The notes under the pieces were generated by a model. That model saw only the letters and a program-made list of their open reading frames with translations. It was not told the origin of the DNA and did no database searches. Positions 24,031 through 32,595 of a stretch of 64,000 bases of DNA are shown piece by piece. Location of the stretch: contig NZ_JAIOTY010000002.1 in assembly GCF_019931275.1 (NCBI RefSeq), positions 702,131 through 766,130 of the forward strand. Reading direction: 5' to 3'. The position numbers were made by a program, and so were the translations under genes. The stretch is from Nitratidesulfovibrio sp. SRB-5 (GTDB taxonomy: Bacteria; Desulfobacterota; Desulfovibrionia; Desulfovibrionales; Desulfovibrionaceae). Numbering within the stretch: the stretch's first letter is position 1; each line of letters opens with the position of its first letter.

Positions 24031-25374
24031 ATGACCCCGACCCTGCCCACGTTCCACGCCCCCGCAGAACGCTCGCCCGACGCCGACCTGCTGCGCCAGG
24101 CCGGGCTGTTCCGCGATCCCACCCTGATCAGCCTGCTCGATTCAGTGACGGACATCGTGCTGATCCTGAACCGGCACCGCCAGATCGTCTTCGTCAACCG
24201 CAACCTGCTGGAACTGCTGTCCCTGTCCGACGGCGCCAACCTGCTGGGGCTGCGCCCCGGCGAACTGTTCCACTGCGAGAACGCCTGTGATGGCCCCGGC
24301 GGTTGCGGCACGGCGGACGGGTGCCGCGAATGCGGGGCGGTAAAGGCGGTGCTGTGCGCCCTGGGCGACGAGCGCAGGGTGGAGGAATGCCGCATCACCC
24401 AGCGCAAGGGCGACGACGTGCTGGCCTACGACCTCAAGGTCTGCGCCACGCCGTTCGACCGGGACGGCGAGCGGTTCATCATTTTCGCCATCAACGACAT
24501 CAGCCATGAAAAGCGGCGGCGCGCGCTGGAACGCATCTTTTTCCACGACATCCTGAACACGGCGGGCGGGCTGCGCAACCTGGCCCAGATGATCCTGGAG
24601 GAAGTGCCCCTGGACCTGCGCGGCGACACCATGCTGCTGCACCGTTTTTCCAACGCGCTGGTGGAAGAGATCGTTACCCAGAAGCTGCTGCTGGCCGCAG
24701 AGACCGACGAACTGCCGGTGGACCCGCACCCCGTGGACGGGGTGGAACTGCTGCGCGACGTGGCCAACCTGTACGCCGGGCACGAGGCGGCGCGGGGGCG
24801 CACCCTCACCGTGCTGTCCTGCGCCGCGGACACGGCCATGGTCACGGATTCCACGCTGCTGGGCCGGGTGCTGGGCAATCTGGTCAAGAACGCGCTCGAG
24901 GCCACCCCCGAGCAGGGCGAGGTGGTGCTTGGCTGCGACTGCGACGGGGAGTGCGTTACCTTTCGGGTGCGCAACCCCGGCTACATCCGGCCCGACGTGC
25001 AGCGCCAGATATTCCAGCGCTCGTTTTCCACCAAGGGGATGGGGCGGGGGCTTGGCACCTACAGCATCCGCCTGCTGACGCAGAACTACCTGAAGGGCCG
25101 GGTGGGCTTTGAAACGTCGCCCTCGGGCTGGACGGAATTTCGCGTGTGCCTGCCGCGCGACGCCTTCAACGGCACGGCTACCTGCGAATCCGGCATGCCC
25201 GATGCCCCCGGCGATATCCGCCATGACCTGCCGGGTCTTGCCCCCACGTGGGCGCGCGAGCAGGAGCAGATCCCTGGTGAAGACTCGCCGTGGAACGACA
25301 ACGGCTGCGCGCGCGGTGGCGACGCAACAGCATGGGGGAGCGATGACACAGCCGCTGCGCGTTCTGGTCGCTGA
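24031..25374 (+). CDS. PAS sensor histidine kinase with Cys-rich PAS domain
   Basis: 447 residues, no membrane helix, so cytoplasmic. A PAS domain (about 35-150) carries a Cys cluster of the form HCENAC, then GCG and CRECGAV (residues ~78-103), which suggests metal, Fe-S or redox sensing. The phosphoacceptor helix is HDILNTAGGLRNL (~residue 172). The ATP-binding domain has NLVKNALEATPEQG (~283) and GMGRGLGTYSIRLL (~335). AGGA precedes the ATG; a weak TTGGAA N17 TAGGCT promoter is at 23874-23902. The last ~70 residues are unconserved and overlap the response regulator start. It forms an operon with the regulator, its likely partner. Confidence 0.9.
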   Translation: MTPTLPTFHAPAERSPDADLLRQAGLFRDPTLISLLDSVTDIVLILNRHRQIVFVNRNLLELLSLSDGANLLGLRPGELFHCENACDGPGGCGTADGCRECGAVKAVLCALGDERRVEECRITQRKGDDVLAYDLKVCATPFDRDGERFIIFAINDISHEKRRRALERIFFHDILNTAGGLRNLAQMILEEVPLDLRGDTMLLHRFSNALVEEIVTQKLLLAAETDELPVDPHPVDGVELLRDVANLYAGHEAARGRTLTVLSCAADTAMVTDSTLLGRVLGNLVKNALEATPEQGEVVLGCDCDGECVTFRVRNPGYIRPDVQRQIFQRSFSTKGMGRGLGTYSIRLLTQNYLKGRVGFETSPSGWTEFRVCLPRDAFNGTATCESGMPDAPGDIRHDLPGLAPTWAREQEQIPGEDSPWNDNGCARGGDATAWGSDDTAAARSGR

Positions 25375-26569
25375 GGACGACGCCGTCGGCGCGGCCCTGC
25401 TGCGCGGGCTGCTGGTCCGCGAGGGCCACGTGGTGATCGGCCCCGCCGCCATGGGCGAGGAGGCCGTGCGCCTGGCCCGGGACGAGCGGCCCGACGCCGT
25501 GCTCATGGACATCTGGCTGGCCGGGGACATGAACGGCGTGGAGGCCACCCGCGCCATCACCGCCGACTTCGACATCCCGGTCATTCTGGTCACCGGCGCC
25601 ACCGAGGCCACGGACCACGAACTCATGGAACAGGTAGTGGGCAGCGGCGCCCTGGGCTTCATGTCCAAGCCGGTCACCGGCGACGCCCTGCGCGTGAACC
25701 TGCGCATCGTGCGCCACCACACCCGCCTGCACGCACGGCTGCGCGACAGCGAACTGCGTTACCGTTCCATCTTCGACAACGCCGTGGTGGGCATCTACAT
25801 GGCCGACCCGGAAGGGCGTTACCTGGTGTCCAACCGCGCCTTCGCCCAGATGCTGGGCTGGTCCGGACCGGGCGAACTGGTATCCGGCGTGCGCTCCATG
25901 GACGAGCAGATTTACGAGGCGCCGGGGCGGCGGCAGGAACTGCTGGCCCGCCTGCGCGCCGAAGGCACGGTGACGGGCTTCGTCTCGCAGGTGTACGGGC
26001 GCGACGGCGACCTGTTGTGGGTATCGGAACATTGCACCGCCGTGCACGACTGGGCGGGTGAACTGCTGCACTACGAGGGCATCGTGGTCAACGTCACCGC
26101 CCGCATCGAGGCGGAGCAGCGCTGGCGCACCACCCTCGGCATCCTGCGCAGCACCATCGACGCCATGCCCGACCACGTGGTGCTGCTGGACCTGGATCGC
26201 AACGTGATCATGGCCAATGCCTCGTGGGTGCGGCAAGTGTGCGGGCCGGGGCTTCCCGATGCCGCGAGCACTGCGGATGCGGGAGGCGCGGTGGACGGCT
26301 CGGTCATGGTGCGCTGCCCCGACTGCGTGGCCGAGGATGGCGGCCTCACGCCCCTCGACCGTTTTCTGCACGAGGGCGGGCACCAGTCCGGCCCCGTGCG
26401 CCTGCTGCCCGGCGGCGACCCGTGCGTGTGCAGCGTTTCGCCCTACCGGGCGCCGGACGGCACGGTCATCGGGGCGGTGCTGGTGCTGCGGCGCGATGGC
26501 GAGGGATGCCTTGCCGGTTCCGAAGGGCTTGCCGCGCGGGTGGACATGGCGGGGCACCGGGGGGTGTGA
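25343..26569 (+). CDS. Response regulator with two PAS domains (no DNA-binding output)
   Basis: 408 residues. A receiver domain (1-~120) has the phosphorylated Asp in VLMDIWLAG (~residue 55), the VTGATE Thr and the Lys in MSKPV (~107). Two PAS domains follow: one (~130-250) with SNRAFAQMLGWSG, the second (~265-390) with MANASWVRQV and several Cys (RCPDC, CVCSV). No HTH, GGDEF, EAL or kinase core is visible, so it may act through protein contacts or signal to another protein. The ATG at 25343 has GGGGGAG directly upstream and overlaps the kinase gene by 32 bases, so the pair is translated together. Confidence 0.88.
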   Translation: MTQPLRVLVAEDDAVGAALLRGLLVREGHVVIGPAAMGEEAVRLARDERPDAVLMDIWLAGDMNGVEATRAITADFDIPVILVTGATEATDHELMEQVVGSGALGFMSKPVTGDALRVNLRIVRHHTRLHARLRDSELRYRSIFDNAVVGIYMADPEGRYLVSNRAFAQMLGWSGPGELVSGVRSMDEQIYEAPGRRQELLARLRAEGTVTGFVSQVYGRDGDLLWVSEHCTAVHDWAGELLHYEGIVVNVTARIEAEQRWRTTLGILRSTIDAMPDHVVLLDLDRNVIMANASWVRQVCGPGLPDAASTADAGGAVDGSVMVRCPDCVAEDGGLTPLDRFLHEGGHQSGPVRLLPGGDPCVCSVSPYRAPDGTVIGAVLVLRRDGEGCLAGSEGLAARVDMAGHRGV

Positions 26570-26817
26570 TGCGCAAGCATCAGTTCGCCAAGATCGACTG
26601 CAACTGCACCCGCCGGGCCACGCATCTGAAATGCGTCTTCTGCGGGGTGATGGAATACCGCAGCCTGGACGAGGCGCGGCGCATGACCATGGGCCAGGCC
26701 GAATGCACGCATCCGGACGCTCCGCAGGTGCCGCCGCAGGAAAAGTTCCGGGCCATGATGGGCGGCACGCTGGATTGCCTAGCGCCGGACTACGACACCC
26801 ATTTCAAGCCTGATTGA
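26569..26817 (+). CDS. Small Cys-rich (zinc-ribbon-like) protein, unknown function
   Basis: 82 residues. Four Cys lie early (CNC at ~11-13, CVFC at ~22-25) in the pattern KIDCNCTRRATHLKCVFCG, which looks like a zinc- or Fe-S-binding knuckle. Two more Cys appear later (AECTH, TLDCLAP). Its ATG overlaps the TGA of the response regulator, so the three genes are one unit and the small protein may be the output or partner of the signal pathway. I do not recognise the family. No membrane segment or signal peptide is present. Confidence 0.6.
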   Translation: MRKHQFAKIDCNCTRRATHLKCVFCGVMEYRSLDEARRMTMGQAECTHPDAPQVPPQEKFRAMMGGTLDCLAPDYDTHFKPD

Positions 26818-26819
26818 CC

Positions 26820-26935
26820 CCAATTGAGCCCGGCTGAACCCGGTCGGGCCCGGTCGGGCCGGGCTGGACTGGCTGGACCGGGCAGGATTGGCTGGGCCGG
26901 GTTGGACTGGCTGGGCTGGCCTGCCCCGGACGGCG
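26820..26935. repeat. Degenerate 5/10-bp tandem repeat
   Basis: A run of CCGGTCGGGC, CTGGACTGG and GGCTGGACCG variants, with the clearest 10-base register at 26831-26860. It opens the 737-base gap upstream of the chemotaxis receptor. The rest of 26936-27458 holds a short GC hairpin with a T-run near 27005-27022 and no convincing gene. Confidence 0.7.
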
Positions 26936-27458
26936 AGCCCCGAACCTGAAAGGCAGCCTTCCGGCGCTCCATGCTCCACAAGGCCGCATGACGGTTTTGC
27001 CGTAGCGGCTCCCGCGTTTTTTCTTTCCGCCGGGCGTTGTACCCCTCCCGAACCCGTTCGATCCGGCGCATCGTCACGCCTGCCTTTCTCCCTGTCCTTG
27101 GTGCGCAACGCCTTGCCCCGCGTGCAGGCCCCTTCCGCGCAGGCGGTTTTTCCCTCCGATGAGAAATCATGTTGCGTCAGCGCATGGCCTGTACCTGGCA
27201 GGTGCATGGACCCATGGGCCGTGGGCCTGACGCCCCGCCGGTGCCGACATGCGGGCGGGACGTCGTTCCGGTGACGGAATGAGGCGTGCCACCATGACGT
27301 GCGTTGGCGCACACACTATAATGCCGTCTCATGCCGTGGACGCTCCATCGTCAAAATGGCAATCTTGCAGGCAAGCTACGGTTATGCGGAGTACGGCACT
27401 GGGCAGCGCTTTGGTCGGGGCGTGCACGTCGGGGTCGATAGTTCTTATTTTCACGATC

Positions 27459-27485
27459 TAAACGTCCTGTTGTTTTTTCCGATAC
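27459..27485 (+). promoter_or_regulatory. FliA (sigma-28) promoter of the chemotaxis receptor
   Basis: TAAACGTC and TCCGATAC with exactly 11 bases between, against the flagellar consensus TAAAGTTT N11 GCCGATAA: 5 of 8 and 6 of 8 positions match, with TAAA and CCGATA intact. It lies about 70 bases upstream of the receptor gene, the expected class-III flagellar arrangement. Confidence 0.75.
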
Positions 27486-27554
27486 GGCAGGTAGGATCAT
27501 TGGTTCTACCGCGCGCACGGGGGTGCGCGCGGAATTACCCAGATGGGGGTCATG

Positions 27555-29978
27555 ATGGGCATTCGGCAAAAACTCTTTCTCCCCTTCGCGCTGTCGGTTC
27601 TGTTGCTGGGCGGCGGCGCATACTGGTTTCTGGCGGGCGAACTGACGGACCTGAAGGGGGTCTTCCTGCGCCAGATGGCACGAGCCAAGGCCAACGAGGT
27701 GAGCCAGTCGGTGGAACTGCTGGCGGCTCAGGCACTGGAACAGGCCGCGCTGTTCTCGCAGCTGCCGGCAGTGCAGGCGGCCTACGCCACGGCGCTTTCC
27801 GGCAGGATAGACGATGAAAAGGATCCCATGGCGCAGCAGGCGCGCGAAGCCCTGCGCCGCGAGCTTGCCGCGCACCTTGCCTCGTTCGAGGCGGTGACGG
27901 GCCGCAAGTTCAAGCTGCATTTCCACCTGCCCAACGGGCGCAGCCTGGTGCGGCTGTGGAGCAAGAAGCAGATCAAGCGCGACGGGCAGGACATCGACGT
28001 TTCCGACGACATTTCCTCCTTCCGCAAGACCGTGATGGACGTGAACCGCACCGGCCAGCCCATGAAGGGCATAGAAGTGGGGCGCGGGGGCTTCGACATT
28101 CGCGGCGTTTCGCCGGTAAAGGGCGCGGACGGCAAGCAGATCGGCTCCGTGGAGGTGCTCATCGAGTTCGCGCCGCTGCTCAAGATCGCCTCCAGCGCAG
28201 AAGGCGAGGACGTGCTGCTGTACATGAACGCCTCGCTGGGGTCGCTGGCCCAGGGCATGAGCGACACGACCAAGTACCCGCGCGTGGGCAACGACTTCAT
28301 CTTTGCCGCGGGCAATCCGCAGATTCCCGCCGCCGCGCTGGTCACCCCGCAACTGCTGGCCGCCGGAAAGGCCGGGCTGAGCACCGCCGAGGGCGGCGAC
28401 ACCGCCCTGGTGGCCTTCCCGGTCAAGGATTACCGGGGCGAGCAGGTGGGCGTGTTCGTGCACGCATCGAACATCAGCGGGGCCACGGCCATCTTCGAGC
28501 GCTTCTCGGGCATCATGCTGGGCGCGCTGCTGGCCCTGCTGGCGGTGCCCGGGGTGGTGTTCTCGGTGCTGGTGTCGCGCTTCGTCACCACGCCCGTGTC
28601 CCGCGTGGTGTCGCTTATCCGCGACATCACCGAGGACCGCGCCAACCTGAACGACCGCCTGAACGATGCGGGCCGTGACGAGATCAGCCAGTTGGCCCGG
28701 TGGTTCAACCGGCTCATGGGCAAGATCGAGGACATCCTGTGCTCGGTCGAAGGCTACAAGAACGTGGTCAACGCCATTCCCGACCCGGTGTTTGCCGTGG
28801 ACGACGACTATAACATCATCCTCGCCAACACCGCCGTGGCGCGCATCGCCGGGGCGGACGACGGCGAGAAGGTGCGCGGTCGCAAGTGCAGTTCCATCTT
28901 CAACGCCTCCATCTGCGGCACCTCCAAGTGCCCCATCAACCAGGCCATGCAGCGTGGTGGCCGGTACGAGGCGGACATCGTGGAGCTGAACATCCTTGGC
29001 CAGACCCGCTTCGTGCGCCCCTACGGCGACATCGTGCGCGACTGCCACGGCAACAAGGCCGGGTACCTGGAAGTTGCCAGCGACGTTTCCGAACTGGTGA
29101 TGAAGGAACGCGACCTGCACGCCCACATGGAGCGCATGAAACAGGTCAACGCCGAACTGGTCTCCGTGGCCGGACAGGTGGCCGACGCCACCGGGGCCAT
29201 CGAGAGCCAGACCGAGGGCGTGATGCGCGGCACCGAAAACCAGCGCGGGCTGATCACCGAATCGGTGACCGCCATCGAACAGATGAACGCCACCATCATG
29301 GAGGTGGCGCGCAGCGCCGCCAACGCCTCGCGCCAGGCCGACAGCGGCCAGGCACGGGCTCAGGAAGGCGCCCGGGTGGTGGACGAGGCGGTGACGGCCA
29401 TCGGGCAGGTCAGCAGCCTTACCGGCGTGCTGCGCGGCAACCTTGGCGAACTGGGGCGGCAGGCCGAAGGCATTGGCCAGATCATGAACGTGATCAGCGA
29501 CATTGCCGATCAGACCAACCTGCTGGCACTGAATGCCGCCATCGAGGCGGCCCGCGCGGGCGATGCCGGGCGCGGTTTTGCCGTGGTGGCGGACGAGGTG
29601 CGCAAGCTGGCGGAAAAGACCATGAACGCCACGCAGGAGGTGCGCCGGTCCATAGAGACCATCCAGTCCGGGGCCGCGCGCAACATCGCCAGCATGGAAG
29701 AGGTGGCCGGCGCCGTGGACAACGCCACGTCGCTGGCGGGCCGTTCCGGCGAGGCGCTGCGCGAGATAGTGGCCCTGGTCAACGACACCTCGGCCCAGGT
29801 CACGTCCATCGCCACGGCGGCGGAGGAGCAGTCCGCCGCCAGCGAGGAGATTACCCGCAGCGTGAGCCAGGTCAGCGAGCTGTCCGACGACACCGCCCAC
29901 CGCATGGAAGAAGCGGCGCGGGCCATCAACGACCTGGGCGCGCTGGCCGCGCGCCTGCGCGAGATCGTGCAGGGCTGA
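27555..29978 (+). CDS. Methyl-accepting chemotaxis protein with Cys-rich cytoplasmic PAS domain
   Basis: About 807 residues from the ATG at 27555, which has GGGGG at best distance; ATGs at 27543 and 27552 are possible. A membrane helix ([20 protein letters not shown]) is followed by a large periplasmic domain with a Cache-type pattern ([28 protein letters not shown]). A second helix (about 317-342), a HAMP linker and a PAS domain (about 395-500) with [15 protein letters not shown] come next, and then the long signalling coiled coil, whose tip is [20 protein letters not shown]. The membrane and FliA control fit a chemotaxis receptor that also senses an internal redox or metal cue. The ligand is unknown. 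Confidence 0.93.
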   Translation: MGIRQKLFLPFALSVLLLGGGAYWFLAGELTDLKGVFLRQMARAKANEVSQSVELLAAQALEQAALFSQLPAVQAAYATALSGRIDDEKDPMAQQAREALRRELAAHLASFEAVTGRKFKLHFHLPNGRSLVRLWSKKQIKRDGQDIDVSDDISSFRKTVMDVNRTGQPMKGIEVGRGGFDIRGVSPVKGADGKQIGSVEVLIEFAPLLKIASSAEGEDVLLYMNASLGSLAQGMSDTTKYPRVGNDFIFAAGNPQIPAAALVTPQLLAAGKAGLSTAEGGDTALVAFPVKDYRGEQVGVFVHASNISGATAIFERFSGIMLGALLALLAVPGVVFSVLVSRFVTTPVSRVVSLIRDITEDRANLNDRLNDAGRDEISQLARWFNRLMGKIEDILCSVEGYKNVVNAIPDPVFAVDDDYNIILANTAVARIAGADDGEKVRGRKCSSIFNASICGTSKCPINQAMQRGGRYEADIVELNILGQTRFVRPYGDIVRDCHGNKAGYLEVASDVSELVMKERDLHAHMERMKQVNAELVSVAGQVADATGAIESQTEGVMRGTENQRGLITESVTAIEQMNATIMEVARSAANASRQADSGQARAQEGARVVDEAVTAIGQVSSLTGVLRGNLGELGRQAEGIGQIMNVISDIADQTNLLALNAAIEAARAGDAGRGFAVVADEVRKLAEKTMNATQEVRRSIETIQSGAARNIASMEEVAGAVDNATSLAGRSGEALREIVALVNDTSAQVTSIATAAEEQSAASEEITRSVSQVSELSDDTAHRMEEAARAINDLGALAARLREIVQG

Positions 29979-30004
29979 CGCCCGCGCGGTGCATGATGCA
30001 ACAC

Positions 30005-30034
30005 GGCCCGCTCCCGCAAGGGGGCGGGCCTTTT
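30005..30034 (+). terminator. Intrinsic terminator after the chemotaxis receptor
   Basis: An 11-bp stem (30005-30015 with 30020-30030, one G-U pair), GCAA loop and four T. Confidence 0.85.
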
Positions 30035-30134
30035 CGCGTCCGGTGCCGGTGCGTGTTCGGGGGCGGGGGGAAGGCGCGGAACGGAAGGGCGCGTCCCGCA
30101 TGCGTGGGTGGCAGCGTGAAAGATTGGCGCCACT

Positions 30135-30174
30135 GGTCGTGTGCGGTCGTGTGCGGTCGTGTGTGGTCGTGTGT
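30135..30174. repeat. 10-bp tandem repeat, four units
   Basis: GGTCGTGTGC twice, then GGTCGTGTGT twice, with a fifth partial unit. It lies in the long gap 30035-30715, which holds no convincing gene. Confidence 0.9.
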
Positions 30175-30431
30175 GGTCAGGGGGGGGCGTGGGACATGGT
30201 TGCTGTTCGTGGTGTCGTTGATGGCGCGTGGTTGGCGTCCGCACACGGTGAAGGTGCGGGAATGGGTGAATTCGTGCCTGGGTAGCCTGAAACGGTTTGG
30301 GACGGCGTGAAACGACTTTGAACAGCCGGGGGTAATCGGGGGCAGCTGGGGGCGGCGGGGAGTGACGAGAAGCGGTGGGAGCCGCCCCTGGTAAATAATG
30401 GTGGTGCGTGTGTGCACGGAGTGGAGTATTG

Positions 30432-30497
30432 TTGACACCAGTTGATTGTCGGTGCTAGTCCGATGAAGAGATGGGCGCAGGCCGGAACATTCCGGCC
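30432..30497 (+). promoter_or_regulatory. Candidate promoter followed by a perfect palindrome (HTH gene leader)
   Basis: A consensus TTGACA (30432-30437) has a poor -10 (GCTAGT at 30454-30459, 16-base spacer). About 15 bases past the expected start lies a perfect 18-base palindrome (GGCCGGAAC at 30480 with its complement to 30497). It may be an early hairpin or an operator. About 250 bases of GC-rich leader separate it from the HTH gene. Confidence 0.35.
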
Positions 30498-30715
30498 TTC
30501 CCGACGGACCATGCGGGGCCGCCATGCGGCACCGGGGGAGGCATGGCGGGTGGCCGAGCGCCGCGAGAGCACGCGGAGCGAGGCCGATTGCGAGTGCCGG
30601 ATGGTGGGTGCGCCACATGCCGTACGGCTGGGGTGCGCCAAAGAGCGCCGAAGCGGGCAGTGCGCCCGCAGTGTCTGCATGGGCCCCGGCGCCATGCATG
30701 CGTAAGGACGCGCCA

Positions 30716-31000
30716 ATGGCCAAGACCACCTTCACCCTTGCGGAAGCGGCGGATCTCCTGAGCTGTCACAAGGAGACGCTTCGCCGCGCCATCAAGGACG
30801 GCACGTTGCGGGCTGCCCGCCTGGGGCGCGGCTACCGCATCTCGCGCAGTGACCTGGAAGCCTTCTGGACCGCGCAGGGCGGCGGTGCGCTGTTCGGCGA
30901 CGGAGAATCCCCGGCGGATGTGCCGCCCGCGGAACGACCGGCGCCGAGCAAGGCGAAGAAGCCGGAAGGCCCCCGACAGCTAACCCTTCCCACATCGTGA
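30716..31000 (+). CDS. Excisionase/MerR-type helix-turn-helix DNA-binding protein
   Basis: 94 residues. The N-terminal 50 residues are a winged HTH of the excisionase family (FTLAEAADLLSCHKETLRRAI, then GTLRAARLGRGYRISRSDLEAFW), widely found in small regulators. The C-terminal tail is Pro/Ala/Lys-rich and likely unstructured. AAGGA is eight bases upstream of the ATG. The gene is 10 bases from the next gene of unknown function, so they form a pair. There is no integrase nearby, so a true excisionase is unlikely; a transcription regulator of the pair is the better guess. Confidence 0.75.
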   Translation: MAKTTFTLAEAADLLSCHKETLRRAIKDGTLRAARLGRGYRISRSDLEAFWTAQGGGALFGDGESPADVPPAERPAPSKAKKPEGPRQLTLPTS

Positions 31001-31010
31001 GGAGGCGCGC

Positions 31011-31403
31011 ATGGGTTCGGACATGACCTGCAGGGCGATGGAAGACATTTCACTGCGCAACGACGCGGGCCACGACATCGCGTTCAAGGGGCGCCTGTTC
31101 TCCGAATGCTCGTGGTACGACGACGAGACCGGCGTGCTTACCCGCCAGAAGCTCTACGTCACCGAAGAAAACGAGCAGATCTACTACATCGTCTCCGGCA
31201 ACGGTGCCGCGCGCAGCCGCCGCGCCTACCGGTTGCGCGTGGAAGGCGACCGCTGCGTCATCAACAACGGCGCGTGCGACATGTCCATGCAGCTCGACAT
31301 GCTGCTGCTGGCCGTGCGCGGCCTGTGCGGGCTTGATGCCGCCCCGTCCGACGCTGCCCTGCTGGCCAGCGTGGAAGAGACGCTGAAAGCCGCCAACGGC
31401 TGA
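31011..31403 (+). CDS. Conserved-looking soluble protein of unknown function
   Basis: 130 residues. The start at 31011 has GAGGAGG upstream; a second ATG at 31023 is possible. The middle is beta-rich (FKGRLFSECSWYDDETGVLTRQKLYVTEENEQIYYIVSGNG), then helical near the end. No membrane helix, signal peptide or catalytic motif is recognisable. It is co-transcribed with the HTH protein and closed by a strong terminator, so the two probably act together. I do not assign a function. Confidence 0.65.
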   Translation: MGSDMTCRAMEDISLRNDAGHDIAFKGRLFSECSWYDDETGVLTRQKLYVTEENEQIYYIVSGNGAARSRRAYRLRVEGDRCVINNGACDMSMQLDMLLLAVRGLCGLDAAPSDAALLASVEETLKAANG

Positions 31404-31434
31404 GGCCGACCACCCCCCGGCGCGAATTTCGTGC

Positions 31435-31479
31435 GCGCACCTTCCGGCAAGGGCCGGAGGGTGCGCGTTTCGCTTTTTT
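31435..31479 (+). terminator. Intrinsic terminator after the unknown-function gene
   Basis: A 14-bp stem (31435-31448 with 31453-31466, one G-U pair), AAGG loop, then GTTTCGC and six T. The remaining gap to 31870 holds nothing recognisable apart from an AT-richer patch at 31790-31830. Confidence 0.85.
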
Positions 31480-31870
31480 GGGGGCGAGCCGCCCTGGAGT
31501 TGGTGCGAGCCTGCCCTGTGCGCATGGCCTTGCAGGCAGGGGCTTCGTCGCTGGCGCGGGGGATGTCCGGCGCTGCTTCGGGCACGCGCATGCCTCCCGC
31601 GCGCGTGAAGTGACGGGCGCATTCCAGCGGGTTGTACCCGTACTTCCCCAGTTCATGCCTCGCGCACGCGTGGAATGACGGGCCGGCCCGCCCTTGCACG
31701 TCGTGGCGCTGCGGAGCGCCCCGGCGGAAACCCCGCGTCCGTCCCGGTCCCGGTTCCGGGCTTTCTCTGGGGGGTTGTCTTTTGGGGTGGATAATGTTCC
31801 TATTGCAATGTCCAGGTATCTTTGTGCCGATAGTGTCCGGAATTGAGGCCGGGCACCATGGAGGTAAGCC

Positions 31871-32185
31871 ATGGCATTGACGAAGCAGTTCCTGAAGAGC
31901 AGGCCGGCCTGCAAGGTGAAGTTCCGCCTCGAACCCGACGAAGTGGGACAGGCCACCGAGGTGTACCTTGTGGGCGAATTCAACGACTGGAACGAACGCG
32001 CCACCCCCATGCGCCGCCTGAAGGACGGCGGCTTCACCGCAGAGGTGGAGCTGGAGACGGGGCGCGAATACCGCTTCCGCTACCTGCTGGCGGGCGGCGC
32101 TTCCGGCTGGCTCAACGATGGCCGGGCCGACAGCTACGAGTATTGCCCCTTCGCGCGGACCGACAACTCGCTGGTCAGTGTCTAG
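31871..32185 (+). CDS. Stand-alone glycogen-binding (CBM48/isoamylase early-set) domain protein
   Basis: 104 residues. The sequence VYLVGEFNDWNERATPMRRLKDGGFTAEVEL, followed by YRFRYLLAGGASGWLNDGRAD, is the CBM48/AMPK beta-type glycogen-binding fold, including the Trp residues that stack on glucose chains. There is no enzyme domain attached. GGAGG is six bases upstream of the ATG. Desulfovibrio store polyglucose, so a glycogen-binding regulator or scaffold is the likely role. The gene stands alone; no glycogen metabolism genes are beside it. It could also be a short remnant of a larger enzyme, but the ends look complete. Confidence 0.8.
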   Translation: MALTKQFLKSRPACKVKFRLEPDEVGQATEVYLVGEFNDWNERATPMRRLKDGGFTAEVELETGREYRFRYLLAGGASGWLNDGRADSYEYCPFARTDNSLVSV

Positions 32186-32510
32186 CACTGGAGTTGATCG
32201 GAGCACTCTACGGACATGCTCCGTCAGGACAGTCGTTTCGCCAGTCGTCACGCGCCGCTCCAGTTGGGATCCCGGTTGGGCTCCCCGTTGCGCACCCAAT
32301 GGCATCGGCCAGGCACGCCGGGCCTTCCGCGCCATTCATCCCTTGTTCTGCCCAAGGCCGTGAGGCCGACGGCAAGCCCGGCACGGGTATCTGCTGCCCT
32401 CGCGCGTTTCGCGGCCACGCATTCGGGGCAATGCGTGCCTTTGCGGTGGTTCGTCGTTTCGTTCCGCCGGAATTCGCCACGCGCTGCCGTCGGATGTTTC
32501 ACGACTCACC

Positions 32511-32539
32511 TTGCCAACCACCCGAAACGGTTATAGCAT
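32511..32539 (+). promoter_or_regulatory. Candidate sigma-70 promoter of the 32596 gene
   Basis: TTGCCA and TAGCAT with 17 bases between, about 57 bases upstream of the ATG. The rest of the 32186-32595 gap shows no gene. Confidence 0.4.
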
Positions 32540-32595
32540 TGGTACAACGAGCCGGTCGGGGGGCGGGTTGTCGTGACCACTCAGGCGGAAGGTTC

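Noticed and set aside
26779-27312. A 177-codon minus-strand frame rich in Pro, Ser and Gln
   Set aside because: It translates the degenerate 5/10-bp repeat and lies in intergenic sequence without a start signal.
27351-30101. A 916-codon minus-strand open frame opposite the chemotaxis receptor
   Set aside because: It is the antisense of a clear receptor gene. The length comes from high GC content, and the translation is rich in His, Gln, Gly and Arg without any domain.
31801-31833. A third FliA promoter (GCCGATAG at 31826) before the glycogen-binding gene
   Set aside because: The bases 11 positions upstream do not resemble TAAAGTTT, so the -35 half is missing.
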